Positions 40,007 through 47,943 of a stretch of DNA of 51,422 nucleotides are shown here, in pieces. The DNA is taken from assembly GCA_045542755.1 (NCBI GenBank), contig JAZQLP010000102.1, forward strand, positions 1-51,422, in the 5' to 3' direction. Under the pieces are notes generated by a model that worked only from the letters and a program-made list of their open reading frames with translations, did no database searches and was not told the DNA's origin. Source of the stretch: JAZQLP01 sp045542755 (GTDB lineage: Bacteria > Bacillota > Clostridia > Oscillospirales > UBA644). The position numbers and the translations under genes are program-made. Each line of letters starts with the position of its first letter. Position 1 is the stretch's first letter.

Positions 40007-41197
40007 ATGGAATTTTCCGACAAGATAAAAACCGTAAAGCCCTCTGCTATCAGAGAAATATTTAAGGTATTGGGCGACCCCTCCATAATCTCTCTTGCGG
40101 GAGGAAACCCCGACCCTCGCTCCTTCCCTGTTGAAGAGATGCAGGAAATCGCAAACGAGATATTTGCCACAAAAGGCGCTCAGGCTCTTCAGTACGGCAT
40201 TACCGAAGGTTATCCACGCCTCCGCCAGCAGATAGCCGAAAGACTTGAAAAGAAATTTAATAGCTTTAAGGAAAATAAGGATACCCTTCTCGTTCTTACA
40301 GGCGGCCAGCAGGGTATTGACCTGACCACAAAGATACTTTGTAACGAGCACGATACCATTATATGCGAGGATCCCACCTTTATAGGCGCCCTCAACGCAT
40401 TCAGAACGTATAACGTAAACCTCTGCGGTGTTCCCGTGGATAGCGACGGCATCAATATTGAAGCCCTTGAAAAGGCACTTCAGACCCAAAAGAACGTAAA
40501 GATGCTCTATCTTATCCCCACCTTCCAGAACCCCATGGGCGTATGCATGTCTGCCGAAAAGAGAAAGGCAGTATACGAGCTTGCCAAGAAGTACGGCGTA
40601 ATCATCCTTGAAGATAACCCCTACGGCGAGCTGAGATTTGCAGGAGAAGATATCCCCACCATCAAGAGCCTTGACACCGACGGTATAGTAGTTTACTGCG
40701 GCTCCTTCTCCAAGATCCTCTCTCCCGGTATGAGAGTGGGCTTTGTTTCCGCCCCCAACGAAATCGCGGCAAAGCTGGTAGTTGCAAAGCAGGTTACCGA
40801 CGTTCATACAAACCTTCTTTTCCAGATGATAGTAAGCGAGTATCTTGACAGATACGACCTTGATAAGCATATCGAGGGCATCAGAGCCCTTTATAAATCC
40901 AAAAACGAGGCTATGCGTAAGGCTATCGCAAAATATATGCCCGAAAACGTAAAGGCCACTAATCCCGAGGGCGGTATCTTCCTCTGGCTTGACCTTCCCG
41001 AAGGCATGGACTCCCAGCCCTTCTCTTCAAGACTTGTTGCAGAGAAAAAGGTTGCGGTAGTTCCCGGCAGCGCATTCCTCCCCGATGAAACCAAGAAGAC
41101 TAACGGTATACGTCTTAACTACTCCATGCCCACCGAAGAGCAGATAGAAGACGGTATCCGCAAGATAGCAGAATTCTTAAAAGAATACAATAATTAA
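40007..41197 (+). CDS. PLP-dependent aminotransferase (class I/II, 2-aminoadipate/MocR type)
   Basis: The 396-aa enzyme shows IISLAGGNPDPRSFPVEEMQ, LQYGITEGYPRLRQQIAERL, PTFQNPMGVCMS, DNPYGELRF, the PLP lysine in CGSFSKILSPGMRVGF, and a C-terminal arginine segment GIRLNYSMP. It lacks the GntR DNA-binding arm of full MocR regulators. The subfamily includes aromatic and 2-aminoadipate transaminases; the substrate cannot be read from sequence. It lies between ruvB and trpS. A tryptophan or aromatic link with trpS is possible but unproven. Confidence 0.88.
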   Translation: MEFSDKIKTVKPSAIREIFKVLGDPSIISLAGGNPDPRSFPVEEMQEIANEIFATKGAQALQYGITEGYPRLRQQIAERLEKKFNSFKENKDTLLVLTGGQQGIDLTTKILCNEHDTIICEDPTFIGALNAFRTYNVNLCGVPVDSDGINIEALEKALQTQKNVKMLYLIPTFQNPMGVCMSAEKRKAVYELAKKYGVIILEDNPYGELRFAGEDIPTIKSLDTDGIVVYCGSFSKILSPGMRVGFVSAPNEIAAKLVVAKQVTDVHTNLLFQMIVSEYLDRYDLDKHIEGIRALYKSKNEAMRKAIAKYMPENVKATNPEGGIFLWLDLPEGMDSQPFSSRLVAEKKVAVVPGSAFLPDETKKTNGIRLNYSMPTEEQIEDGIRKIAEFLKEYNN

Positions 41198-41210
41198 GGA
41201 CAAACTTATT

Positions 41211-42236
41211 ATGGAAAACAACAACGTAACACCCGCTCCCGAAGCGCAGAAAAAAACCATACTCAGCGGCATAAAGCCCACCGGCTCCCTCAACCTTGGC
41301 GGTTATCTTGGCGCCATGAAGAACTGGGTAAAGCTCTCCGAGGACTACAACTGTCTTTTCTGTATTGCAGACCTCCACGCCCTCACCATACGTATAGAGC
41401 CCTCCGTTCTTCGCAGAAACTCCATGGAGCTTTTCGCCCTCTATATTGCTTGCGGACTTGACCCCGAGAAGAACCTTCTTTTCTTCCAGAGCCACGTTCC
41501 CCAGCACGCAGAGCTTGGCTGGATACTTGACTGCTACACCATGTTCGGCGAGCTTAACAGAATGACCCAGTTTAAGGATAAATCCGCCAAGAAGGCAGAT
41601 AACATAAACGCAGGTCTCTTTACCTATCCTTCCCTCATGGCCGCCGATATTCTTCTTTATCAGGCAGACCTTGTACCCGTAGGCGAAGACCAGATGCAGC
41701 ATCTTGAGCTTACCAGAGATATTGCAACCCGCTTTAACGGTATCTACGGCCAGACCTTCAAGATTCCCGAAGGTTATACTCCCAAGGTTGGCGCAAGAAT
41801 CAAATCTCTTTCCGAGCCCACCCAGAAGATGTCCAAGAGTGACGAGGATCAGAACGGTACCGTTATGCTTCTTGACAGCCGCGACGTTATCATGCGCAAG
41901 TTTAAAAAGGCGGTTACCGACTCCGAAGCAAAGGTACGCTTTGCCGAAGGTAAAGACGGCATAAACAACCTTATGACCATCTATTCCGCAATTACAGGCA
42001 AGACCTTTGAGCAGATAGAAGACGAGTTTACAGGCAAGGGTTACGGCGACTTTAAGGTTGCAGTAGGCGAAGTTGTTGACGGCGAGCTTGCAGGTATCAG
42101 AGAAAGATACAACGAGCTTGTTTCCGACAAGGCCCAGTTTATCCAGATGTACCGCTCCGCAGCAGAAAAGGCCTCCTATCTTGCAAACAAGACCTTGAGA
42201 AAGGTATACAAGAAGGTCGGTCTTATCGAAAGATAA
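41211..42236 (+). CDS. trpS: Tryptophanyl-tRNA synthetase
   Basis: This 341-aa class Ic synthetase charges tRNA-Trp. It has the HIGH-like motif in KPTGSLNLGGYLGAMKNW and the KMSKS loop in PTQKMSKSDEDQNGTVMLLD, plus GEDQMQHLELTRDIA. A short N-terminal extension of about 15 residues precedes the core. No T-box lies upstream, and the 13-nt gap to the aminotransferase gene indicates cotranscription. Confidence 0.97.
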   Translation: MENNNVTPAPEAQKKTILSGIKPTGSLNLGGYLGAMKNWVKLSEDYNCLFCIADLHALTIRIEPSVLRRNSMELFALYIACGLDPEKNLLFFQSHVPQHAELGWILDCYTMFGELNRMTQFKDKSAKKADNINAGLFTYPSLMAADILLYQADLVPVGEDQMQHLELTRDIATRFNGIYGQTFKIPEGYTPKVGARIKSLSEPTQKMSKSDEDQNGTVMLLDSRDVIMRKFKKAVTDSEAKVRFAEGKDGINNLMTIYSAITGKTFEQIEDEFTGKGYGDFKVAVGEVVDGELAGIRERYNELVSDKAQFIQMYRSAAEKASYLANKTLRKVYKKVGLIER

Positions 42237-42246
42237 GGGTGAAGCC

Positions 42247-42486
42247 GTGGCAAAGAAAATAAACGAGACTATATCCCGCATACTCCCCTACCTCCAACTG
42301 CTTCTTGCCCTTGCGGCTTTGATTGTATTGGTGTATACTGCAATATCCCTCGGTCTTGCAGATTCCCCCGCAGTGAGATTTGTCAGGGATTCCATATGGA
42401 GAATAGTATGTTGTGGGTGCATTAGCCTTATTTTTCCCTATCTGGCAATAACGCAACTCATTAAGGAGGGCAAGAAGAATGACTGA
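42247..42486 (+). CDS. Small membrane protein, 79 aa (GTG start)
   Basis: GTG at 42247 follows AAGGGTG. The protein has two hydrophobic segments (about 15-35 and 52-70: LQLLLALAALIVLVYTAISL and IVCCGCISLIFPYLAI) and a basic C-terminus. No family recognised. It overlaps the next gene by 8 nt, so the pair is probably translated together and the products may interact. Confidence 0.65.
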   Translation: MAKKINETISRILPYLQLLLALAALIVLVYTAISLGLADSPAVRFVRDSIWRIVCCGCISLIFPYLAITQLIKEGKKND

Positions 42487-42934
42487 TTTCAAAGCCCGTC
42501 GCCCCATTATTAAAAACCTCATACAGCTTGTTCTTTCCCTTGGTGTGGCGATAGCCCTGATACCCGTTTTTACAAGCTTATATCAGGCCGAGCCCTTGGA
42601 TTTTAAGCAAAAGCTCTTTCAATGTGTACTGTTCAGCATCTTCGTGGTTTGGGAGGTATTTAACCTTTCCTTCTTTGTAGATGGTCTGAGAAGCCTTTTG
42701 GCTCCTCCCACGGTAGAAATCAGGGACGGAAAGCTTAAGGTTTTCGGCTACAGACCCGTTGAGACATCTTCAATAGAAAAGACTGAAATAGTAAACCTTG
42801 CAAAAAATCCCAAAAAGAATTTCCCAGCAATAGCAGTCAGCATCAAGGGCGAAAATGACCCCGTAATTATCAAAAAAGAGCTTACGGGTATTCCCTTGGA
42901 TACTGTAAAATACGCCATTGACGTAAGAATATAA
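42479..42934 (+). CDS. Membrane protein with PH-like C-terminal domain, 151 aa
   Basis: Two membrane segments (about residues 15-33 and 45-66) are followed by a soluble part (VEIRDGKLKVFGYRPVETSS, AIAVSIKGENDPVIIKKELT), whose strand pattern recalls a PH-like domain. The assignment is weak. It overlaps the preceding small membrane protein gene and ends before a terminator. Confidence 0.62.
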   Translation: MTDFKARRPIIKNLIQLVLSLGVAIALIPVFTSLYQAEPLDFKQKLFQCVLFSIFVVWEVFNLSFFVDGLRSLLAPPTVEIRDGKLKVFGYRPVETSSIEKTEIVNLAKNPKKNFPAIAVSIKGENDPVIIKKELTGIPLDTVKYAIDVRI

Positions 42935-42941
42935 TATGTAA

Positions 42942-42970
42942 AAGAGCCAAGCCTAAAAGGCTTGGCTCTT
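42942..42970. terminator. Bidirectional intrinsic terminator
   Basis: AAGAGCCAAGCC pairs with GGCTTGGCTCTT around TAAAA. On the plus strand a loosely T-rich ACTATTTTATTTA follows; it separates convergent genes. Confidence 0.8.
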
Positions 42971-42984
42971 ACTATTTTATTTAT

Positions 42985-44244
42985 TTAGTATGCTTCATCC
43001 AGAATAACGTCAATCACTATAGACTCGGCATCTCTGAGCACCGTTACGGTGCATTTATCTCCGGGCTCGCATTTTCCAAGGGCGGCAATAAGCTCTTCGG
43101 AGGACTTGATGCGCTGAGAATTAAACTTGGTGATTATATCACCGGGCTGAATACCCGCCTTTTCGGCAGCGCTGCCTTCGTTAACGGTAGCCACCCATAC
43201 GCCCCCGATATTAGGTTCTGTCTTGCAGGATATTCCAAGGGTGGGGCGCTGAACGGAACCATTGTTCACAAGATCCTCAATAACGTCCAGAACACTGTTT
43301 ATCTGTATTGCAAATCCGATATTATCGTAGCCGGTTACCTTTATAGCGTTAATTCCTATAACCTGACCGTACATATTAAAGAGGGGGCCGCCCGAGTTAC
43401 CCGAGTTTATAGCAGCATCGTGCTGGAAAACGTCCAACAGAATACCCAATTCTGCAAAATGATAGTTGTTTCTTATGGCCGAGATACCTCCGTAGGTACT
43501 GGTAAAGGAAAGAGAGGTATCGTAAGGATTACCTATAGCAACTACGTCTTCACCAACAACCACCTTTGAGGAATCCCCTATTTCAACGGGAATAAGGTCG
43601 GTTGCCTGAATTTTAAGAACCGCCACGTCGGAAGCAGTATCCATACCAACGATCTCTGCGGCATAAGAGGTTCCGTTGTAAAGGCCGACCTTAACGGTAA
43701 GGGCATCGTCAACCACGTGAGCATTGGTTATTATAAGCCCGTTTGAGGTAAATACAAAGCCCGAGCCCATGCCCTCACCCATAGCGGTCTGGGTAGTTAT
43801 GAGCACTGTGGACGATATAACCTTGTTTACCACACCCGCCTTATCGAGAAGAACGGCGTTATCCTCGGTAATGGATGAGGTATACTCGTAATCGGGGGTA
43901 TATACGGGGGGCATCTTAAGGGCTTGGGTATTATTGTCAATAGCTAACCCAATGGCAAACGCGATAGTAGCCACACAGATGAGGCCAAGCATTATGCCTA
44001 CTGTAAGAAGGCCCGCGTTTACCTTCTTTTTCTTTTTGGGGGGCTGTTCTTCTATTATACAAACGGAGGTGGGGCCGTCGTTTTCAAAGCCAAAAGCATC
44101 CTTCTCTTCAGAAGGCTCCGCAGTCACTTCTGTGGTTTCGGTTTGTTCTTCTTCAACAGTAACAGCTTCGGAGCTCTGCTCCTTTTCGAGAGTAACCGTT
44201 TCGGTATTTTCCTCTTCAAATATGCCGTTTATTTTTTCTTCCAT
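42985..44244 (-). CDS. HtrA/DegP-type S1C serine protease with PDZ domain
   Basis: The 419-aa protein has an acidic cytosolic N-terminus (1-75, Glu/Thr-rich), a membrane segment (77-101) and an extracytoplasmic trypsin-like domain. His176 (NAHVVD), Asp206 (SDVAVLK) and Ser284 (NSGNSGGPLF) form the triad. A single PDZ domain (about 320-415, GVWVATVNEGSAAEKAGIQP) follows. Such proteases handle misfolded exported proteins under stress. The ribosome binding site lies inside a 6-bp hairpin just before the start (44248-44262). Confidence 0.93.
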   Translation of the reverse strand: MEEKINGIFEEENTETVTLEKEQSSEAVTVEEEQTETTEVTAEPSEEKDAFGFENDGPTSVCIIEEQPPKKKKKVNAGLLTVGIMLGLICVATIAFAIGLAIDNNTQALKMPPVYTPDYEYTSSITEDNAVLLDKAGVVNKVISSTVLITTQTAMGEGMGSGFVFTSNGLIITNAHVVDDALTVKVGLYNGTSYAAEIVGMDTASDVAVLKIQATDLIPVEIGDSSKVVVGEDVVAIGNPYDTSLSFTSTYGGISAIRNNYHFAELGILLDVFQHDAAINSGNSGGPLFNMYGQVIGINAIKVTGYDNIGFAIQINSVLDVIEDLVNNGSVQRPTLGISCKTEPNIGGVWVATVNEGSAAEKAGIQPGDIITKFNSQRIKSSEELIAALGKCEPGDKCTVTVLRDAESIVIDVILDEAY

Positions 44245-44247
44245 AAA

Positions 44248-44262
44248 CGAAAGTTCCTTTCG
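44248..44262 (-). promoter_or_regulatory. Hairpin covering the ribosome binding site of the HtrA-like gene
   Basis: In the mRNA CGAAAG-GAA-CTTTCG forms a perfect 6-bp stem ending 3 nt before the ATG; the AAAGGA ribosome binding site is in its 5' arm and loop. Such a site could be opened by heat, as in RNA thermometers. The loop is only 3 nt. Confidence 0.45.
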
Positions 44263-44302
44263 TGATTATTTTATACTAATTATACACCATTATGTTGTAA
44301 AC

Positions 44303-44881
44303 TTATTGACCTGCTTTTGAAAAAAATTCGGCAGACGTTAACTTATACCTCAACAGCAGCGCGGTTTTGGTATCATCTTCCCTCTCCGCAAAATAAGAAT
44401 CCTCTTTTTCCCCGTCGGGAAGAAATCCTATCTTTTCAAGAAGCTTATACGAAGCCGTATTTTTCGGATGACAAAGGGCATATATAATATTTATCCCCGC
44501 TTTTTTGAAAAAGAATTCGACAAAGGCCCTTGCCGCCTCGGTACCGTAACCTTTACCCCAGACGTCCTCTGCAAGCCAATATCCGATATAGCCGATATCC
44601 TTGGTAAAATCAATATCGTGGAGATTTATTACCCCCACTGCCCTTCCGGATTCCTTTTCTTCTATTACAAAATCGTAGCAAAATCCCTCGTCGTAGCATA
44701 GCATAAGGTTATTGACGAAGTTCAGTGTCTCAAAAGGACTAGCGTGTCTTCTCCACCCCTCGTACTTGACCACGTTGGGATTGCTGGTGCAGATAAAAAG
44801 GTCTTCAGCATCAAAAAGCAGAGGGCGACGAAGCTTAAGCCGTTGAGTATTTATGGTTTTATGTTTAAACTTCAAGTGCAT
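44303..44881 (-). CDS. GNAT-family N-acetyltransferase (RimJ/RimL-like)
   Basis: The protein (192 aa from ATG 44881) has the GNAT core of the RimJ/RimL type: LKLRRPLLFDAEDLF at the N-terminus, IGYWLAEDVWGKGYGTEAAR as the acetyl-CoA loop, and HPKNTASYKLLEKIGFLPDG. It acetylates an amine, perhaps a ribosomal protein or small molecule. GGAGGG directly touches the ATG, so TTG two codons later (44873-44875) has better spacing and may be the true start. Confidence 0.88.
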   Translation of the reverse strand: MHLKFKHKTINTQRLKLRRPLLFDAEDLFICTSNPNVVKYEGWRRHASPFETLNFVNNLMLCYDEGFCYDFVIEEKESGRAVGVINLHDIDFTKDIGYIGYWLAEDVWGKGYGTEAARAFVEFFFKKAGINIIYALCHPKNTASYKLLEKIGFLPDGEKEDSYFAEREDDTKTALLLRYKLTSAEFFSKAGQ

Positions 44882-45001
44882 CCCTCCACAAGTTTTTATT
44901 GATTATAACACATAAAACGCCCATTGTCAAGCATCATATAGAGTATAGGTGCAGCTTGCTTCCCACATTGTTAACTTTATGGGAAATTTGGGCGGCCGCT
45001 A

Positions 45002-45030
45002 TTGAAAAGGAAACAAAAATATGCTATAAT
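45002..45030 (+). promoter_or_regulatory. Promoter of the DUF1667-tRNA-Thr transcript
   Basis: TTGAAA (45002-45007), 17 bp, TATAAT (45025-45030). No other promoter is evident before the tRNA. Confidence 0.7.
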
Positions 45031-45089
45031 AAGGCGTAAATTATGTATATGATTTACACTAATAAGCAGAATGGATCTCGGTGATCGAT

Positions 45090-45443
45090 ATGTCTTCTAA
45101 AAACGTTACCTGTGTAATTTGCCCCGTAGGTTGTACAATAACCGTTAATTATGAGGGTGATAAAGTCCTTGAAGTTGTAGGCAATAAGTGCAAGAGAGGT
45201 CTTGCGTACGCTTCTGCGGAAGTAATTGCCCCCCAGAGAGTTCTTACCTCCTCTGTTTTCTCGGCAGATGCAACCCATAAAATTCCCGTAAAGTCTGCTT
45301 CTCCCGTACCCAAGAGCAAGCTTTTTGAAATAATGGAAGAGATCAAAAAGACCCGTGCGCCCGAAGGCGTGCAGATGGGTGATGTGATCATCAGCAACGT
45401 TGCCGGAACGGGCGTTGACATCATAGCAACCATTTCTGAATAA
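45090..45443 (+). CDS. DUF1667 CxxC-motif protein
   Basis: From the ATG at 45090 the protein is 117 aa (a GTG at 45081 would add three residues). It begins MSSKNVTCVICPVGCTITVN; Cys8, Cys11 and Cys15 with a further cysteine in NKCKRG match DUF1667, a small domain thought to bind an iron-sulphur cluster or metal. DUF1667 genes usually accompany FAD-dependent glycerol-3-phosphate-dehydrogenase-like oxidoreductases. Here no such partner is adjacent. Seven nucleotides separate it from a tRNA gene. Confidence 0.85.
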   Translation: MSSKNVTCVICPVGCTITVNYEGDKVLEVVGNKCKRGLAYASAEVIAPQRVLTSSVFSADATHKIPVKSASPVPKSKLFEIMEEIKKTRAPEGVQMGDVIISNVAGTGVDIIATISE

Positions 45444-45450
45444 GAAGAAC

Positions 45451-45526
45451 GCTGGTATGGCTCAGTCGGTAGAGCGGTTCACTCGTAATGAACAGGCCAA
45501 CGGTTCGATTCCGTTTACCAGCACCA
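45451..45526 (+). tRNA. tRNA-Thr (anticodon CGU)
   Basis: The 76-nt gene folds as a full cloverleaf: acceptor GCTGGTA/TACCAGC, D stem GCTC/GAGC, anticodon stem GTTCA/TGAAC with loop CTCGTAA (anticodon CGT, reading ACG threonine codons), T stem AACGG/CCGTT with TTCGATT loop. CCA is encoded (45524-45526). Confidence 0.97.
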
Positions 45527-45528
45527 CC

Positions 45529-45559
45529 AAGGGGTCGTCGCAAAGCGGCGACCCCTTTT
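45529..45559 (+). terminator. Intrinsic terminator after tRNA-Thr
   Basis: AAGGGGTCGTCGC pairs with GCGGCGACCCCTT (13 bp, one U-G) around AAA and runs into TTTT, 3 nt after the tRNA CCA. Confidence 0.88.
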
Positions 45560-45590
45560 GGCAAATATTAACCGAAAGGACTGCAGAACA

Positions 45591-46736
45591 GTGTCGAAAA
45601 AATTCAATGTCATTCTTTCAGCTTTGTTTATAATATTTATATCTGTGTTCGGCATTCTTCTGCTGGTAATGCCTGACAGAGAGTTTTCCGATAACGAAAA
45701 CCGTACCCTCCAACAGCTTCCCACCCTCTCCCTCTCAAAAATAATCGACGGAAGCTTTATGACTGAAATCGAAGATTACGTAATAGACCAATTCCCCTTC
45801 CGCGACTCATGGATGGCGGCAAACAGCGTTATAAAATCCTCTATTCTTAAAAAAGACATCAATGGTGTTTATCTTGGCAAAGACGGGTATTTGCTTGAGG
45901 TTTTCGACAACATAGACATGTCACTTTATAACCGACAGATACAGGCAATAAACAGATTCTCTCAGCATTGGGAAGAAAGTGATATAAACTTCTACATGGC
46001 CATGGTACCAAATTCCCTTTGCGTTCTTGAGGACAAGCTTCCCGCTTTTGCTCCCGTAAGAGACCAGGAAGAATACATTAATAGCCTATATTCAAGCGTT
46101 TCCGATGCTCTTTTTACTAAAATAACCATTACGCAAGACCTTAAAGCTCACAGCGACGAGTATATTTATTACCGTACCGACCACCACTGGACTTCCTTGG
46201 GCGCCTATTACGGCTATGCGGCCATAGCGTCCACCATGGGGCTTACACCTTCCCCGCTGGAGGATTATACGGTAACCACCGTTTCCGAGGATTTCAAAGG
46301 CACATTCTTCTCAAAGGGCAATTTCCCCGTTGAGGCTGATACCATACAGAGATTTGACCTTTCTACGCCCGTAACCCTCACCGCTTGGGGTGACGACGGA
46401 GTAAAAACCGATTCTGTCTATTTTGCGCCTGCTCTCGAAATAAAGGATAAGTACACCTATTTTCTTGGCGGAAATCCTGCCCATTATACTGTGGAAACAT
46501 CCTCTGCTTCGGGCAAAACTCTGGTTATGATAAAGGACTCCTACTCCCACAGTCTCCTTCCCTTCTTCCTTGAACATTACTCCGAAATACATCTCATAGA
46601 TCTTCGTTATACCAACAAAAACGTTTCCCAACTCATAGAAGAAATCGCTCCCGACGACGTATTGCTGGTATTTAACGTAGTTACCTTCTCTACCGATACA
46701 AACATCACAAAGCTGGGACTTATCCCTCAATCTTAA
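45591..46736 (+). CDS. DHHW-family extracytoplasmic protein (GTG start)
   Basis: From GTG at 45591 (behind AAAGGA) the protein is 381 aa. It has an N-terminal membrane anchor (about 7-30, ILSALFIIFISVFGILLLVM) and then the family pattern PDREFSDNENRTLQQLP, YRTDHHWTSLGAYYGYAAIA containing the DHHW motif, and KDSYSHSLLPFF. The fold is SGNH/AlgX-like; related proteins help O-acetylate surface polysaccharides with an MBOAT partner. No MBOAT gene is in the window. A TTG-started longer frame overlaps the tRNA terminator and is rejected. The VTT gene follows after 3 nt. Confidence 0.85.
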   Translation: MSKKFNVILSALFIIFISVFGILLLVMPDREFSDNENRTLQQLPTLSLSKIIDGSFMTEIEDYVIDQFPFRDSWMAANSVIKSSILKKDINGVYLGKDGYLLEVFDNIDMSLYNRQIQAINRFSQHWEESDINFYMAMVPNSLCVLEDKLPAFAPVRDQEEYINSLYSSVSDALFTKITITQDLKAHSDEYIYYRTDHHWTSLGAYYGYAAIASTMGLTPSPLEDYTVTTVSEDFKGTFFSKGNFPVEADTIQRFDLSTPVTLTAWGDDGVKTDSVYFAPALEIKDKYTYFLGGNPAHYTVETSSASGKTLVMIKDSYSHSLLPFFLEHYSEIHLIDLRYTNKNVSQLIEEIAPDDVLLVFNVVTFSTDTNITKLGLIPQS

Positions 46737-46739
46737 AAA

Positions 46740-47441
46740 ATGTTTAAGCTAAAAGATTTTAAAATAAGCACAAAAACGCTTATACTTACAGCGGTGGCGG
46801 CCGTGGCTATAATAGGCCTTTCCGCCATTTTACTCCCCTTTGTACTTGCCTTGAAGGAGCCCGAAAATCAACAAAGATTTTCCGAGTTTGTAAAAAGTCT
46901 GGGCGGGTGGGGACCTATTCTGCTGCTGATAATTCAAATGCTACAGGTGTTTGTGGCCTTTATTCCCGGCGAACCCATAGAAATAATCGCGGGACTCATG
47001 TACGGCACGTGGGGCGGCCTTGCCCTTTGCCTTGGTGGCATCCTGATTTCCACAGTTATAATATACTTCGGCGTCCGAAAAATAGGCAAAAACAAGCTCT
47101 CTTCTATATACGAAAAGGAAGAAAACGCAAAGTATTCCTTTATTTTCAAATCGAAAAACCTTTTATACGTGGTGTTTATCCTCTTTCTGATACCAGGCAC
47201 ACCAAAGGATATACTCCTCTATCTTTGCCCCTTTACCAAAATCAATCCACTAACCTATTTTGCCATAGCAACCTTTGCGAGAATCCCCAGCATAATCACA
47301 AGTACCCTTGCAGGCGATACATTGGCGGAGGGAAGCATATGGACTTCGGTCATAATTTTCGGAGCTACCGCGATTTTAGGATTAGCAGGAATTACCCTTA
47401 ATAAAATATTTATGGATAAACAAAATAAAACCGAAAAGTAA
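46740..47441 (+). CDS. TVP38/TMEM64-family VTT-domain membrane protein
   Basis: The 233-aa protein has five or six hydrophobic segments and VTT-domain motifs: LQVFVAFIPGEPIEIIAGLM, YGTWGGLALCLGGILIST, and FLIPGTPKDILLYLCPFT. VTT/DedA relatives act as lipid or undecaprenyl-phosphate scramblases and flippases. It lies 3 nt after the DHHW gene, so the two are one transcript and may both serve envelope polymer work. Confidence 0.88.
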   Translation: MFKLKDFKISTKTLILTAVAAVAIIGLSAILLPFVLALKEPENQQRFSEFVKSLGGWGPILLLIIQMLQVFVAFIPGEPIEIIAGLMYGTWGGLALCLGGILISTVIIYFGVRKIGKNKLSSIYEKEENAKYSFIFKSKNLLYVVFILFLIPGTPKDILLYLCPFTKINPLTYFAIATFARIPSIITSTLAGDTLAEGSIWTSVIIFGATAILGLAGITLNKIFMDKQNKTEK

Positions 47442-47448
47442 TTGTAGC

Positions 47449-47476
47449 TCTCCCCGCAAATTGCGGGGAGATTTTT
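47449..47476 (+). terminator. Intrinsic terminator
   Basis: TCTCCCCGC pairs with GCGGGGAGA around AAATT, followed by TTTTT; 7 nt after the VTT stop. Confidence 0.9.
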
Positions 47477-47477
47477 C

Positions 47478-47506
47478 GCATAAAATACCCTTCCCCGTCA
47501 TAGAAA
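47478..47506 (+). promoter_or_regulatory. Possible sigma-E-like promoter of spoIIID
   Basis: GCATAA (47478-47483) and CATAGAAA (47499-47506) are 15 bp apart and loosely resemble a mother-cell sigma-E promoter (ATA...CATACANT). In Bacillus subtilis spoIIID is sigma-E dependent. No good sigma-A promoter is present. Confidence 0.25.
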
Positions 47507-47538
47507 TTGAATAAAACAATTCAAGCGGGGGCGGAAAA

Positions 47539-47841
47539 ATGAAAAATACGGACCTTTATCCCGAATATATCTTCAAGCATGAGCGGGCAGTTAAAACGGG
47601 GGAATACATAGTGGAGCACCAATGTACCGTACGAGAGGCGGCAAAAGAGCTGGGAATTTCCAAAAGTACGGTACACAAAGACGTTACGGAAAAGCTTTTT
47701 CATTATGACGTAGAGCTTTTTGAGGAGGTAAACGCCGTTCTAAAAAAGAACAAGGCTGAACGACACCTTCGTGGAGGGATGGCTACGAGAGATAAATATC
47801 TGGCCATAAAGTCCTGTCGGATAAAAATAAAAAATATATAA
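47539..47841 (+). CDS. spoIIID: Sporulation transcriptional regulator SpoIIID
   Basis: The 100-aa DNA-binding protein matches SpoIIID: RAVKTGEYIVEHQCTVREAA, KELGISKSTVHKDVTEKL as the helix-turn-helix, and RHLRGGMATRDKYLAIKS. It switches mother-cell gene expression between sigma-E and sigma-K stages. Its presence is the clearest sign that the organism forms, or descends from, spore formers. It stands alone between two transcripts, without mbl or other usual neighbours. Confidence 0.94.
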   Translation: MKNTDLYPEYIFKHERAVKTGEYIVEHQCTVREAAKELGISKSTVHKDVTEKLFHYDVELFEEVNAVLKKNKAERHLRGGMATRDKYLAIKSCRIKIKNI

Positions 47842-47902
47842 GAATTAAGGATTTTTTGGGTCTTTTTTGTCAAAATAAATCTTGAACTAACTGTTAAAAC
47901 TA

Positions 47903-47931
47903 TTGACATAATATGTAAAAAATGATATCAT
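47903..47931 (+). promoter_or_regulatory. Promoter of the pyrR-uracil permease operon
   Basis: TTGACA (47903-47908), 17 bp, TATCAT (47926-47931), transcription predicted near 47938. Confidence 0.75.
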
Positions 47932-47943
47932 TAGGGAGTAAAA

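Noticed and set aside
41115..42281. 388-aa open frame on the minus strand
   Set aside because: Antisense to trpS with its KMSKS motif; not a gene.
45558..45590. TTG start extending the DHHW gene upstream
   Set aside because: It would begin in the terminator of tRNA-Thr; the GTG at 45591 has the ribosome binding site.
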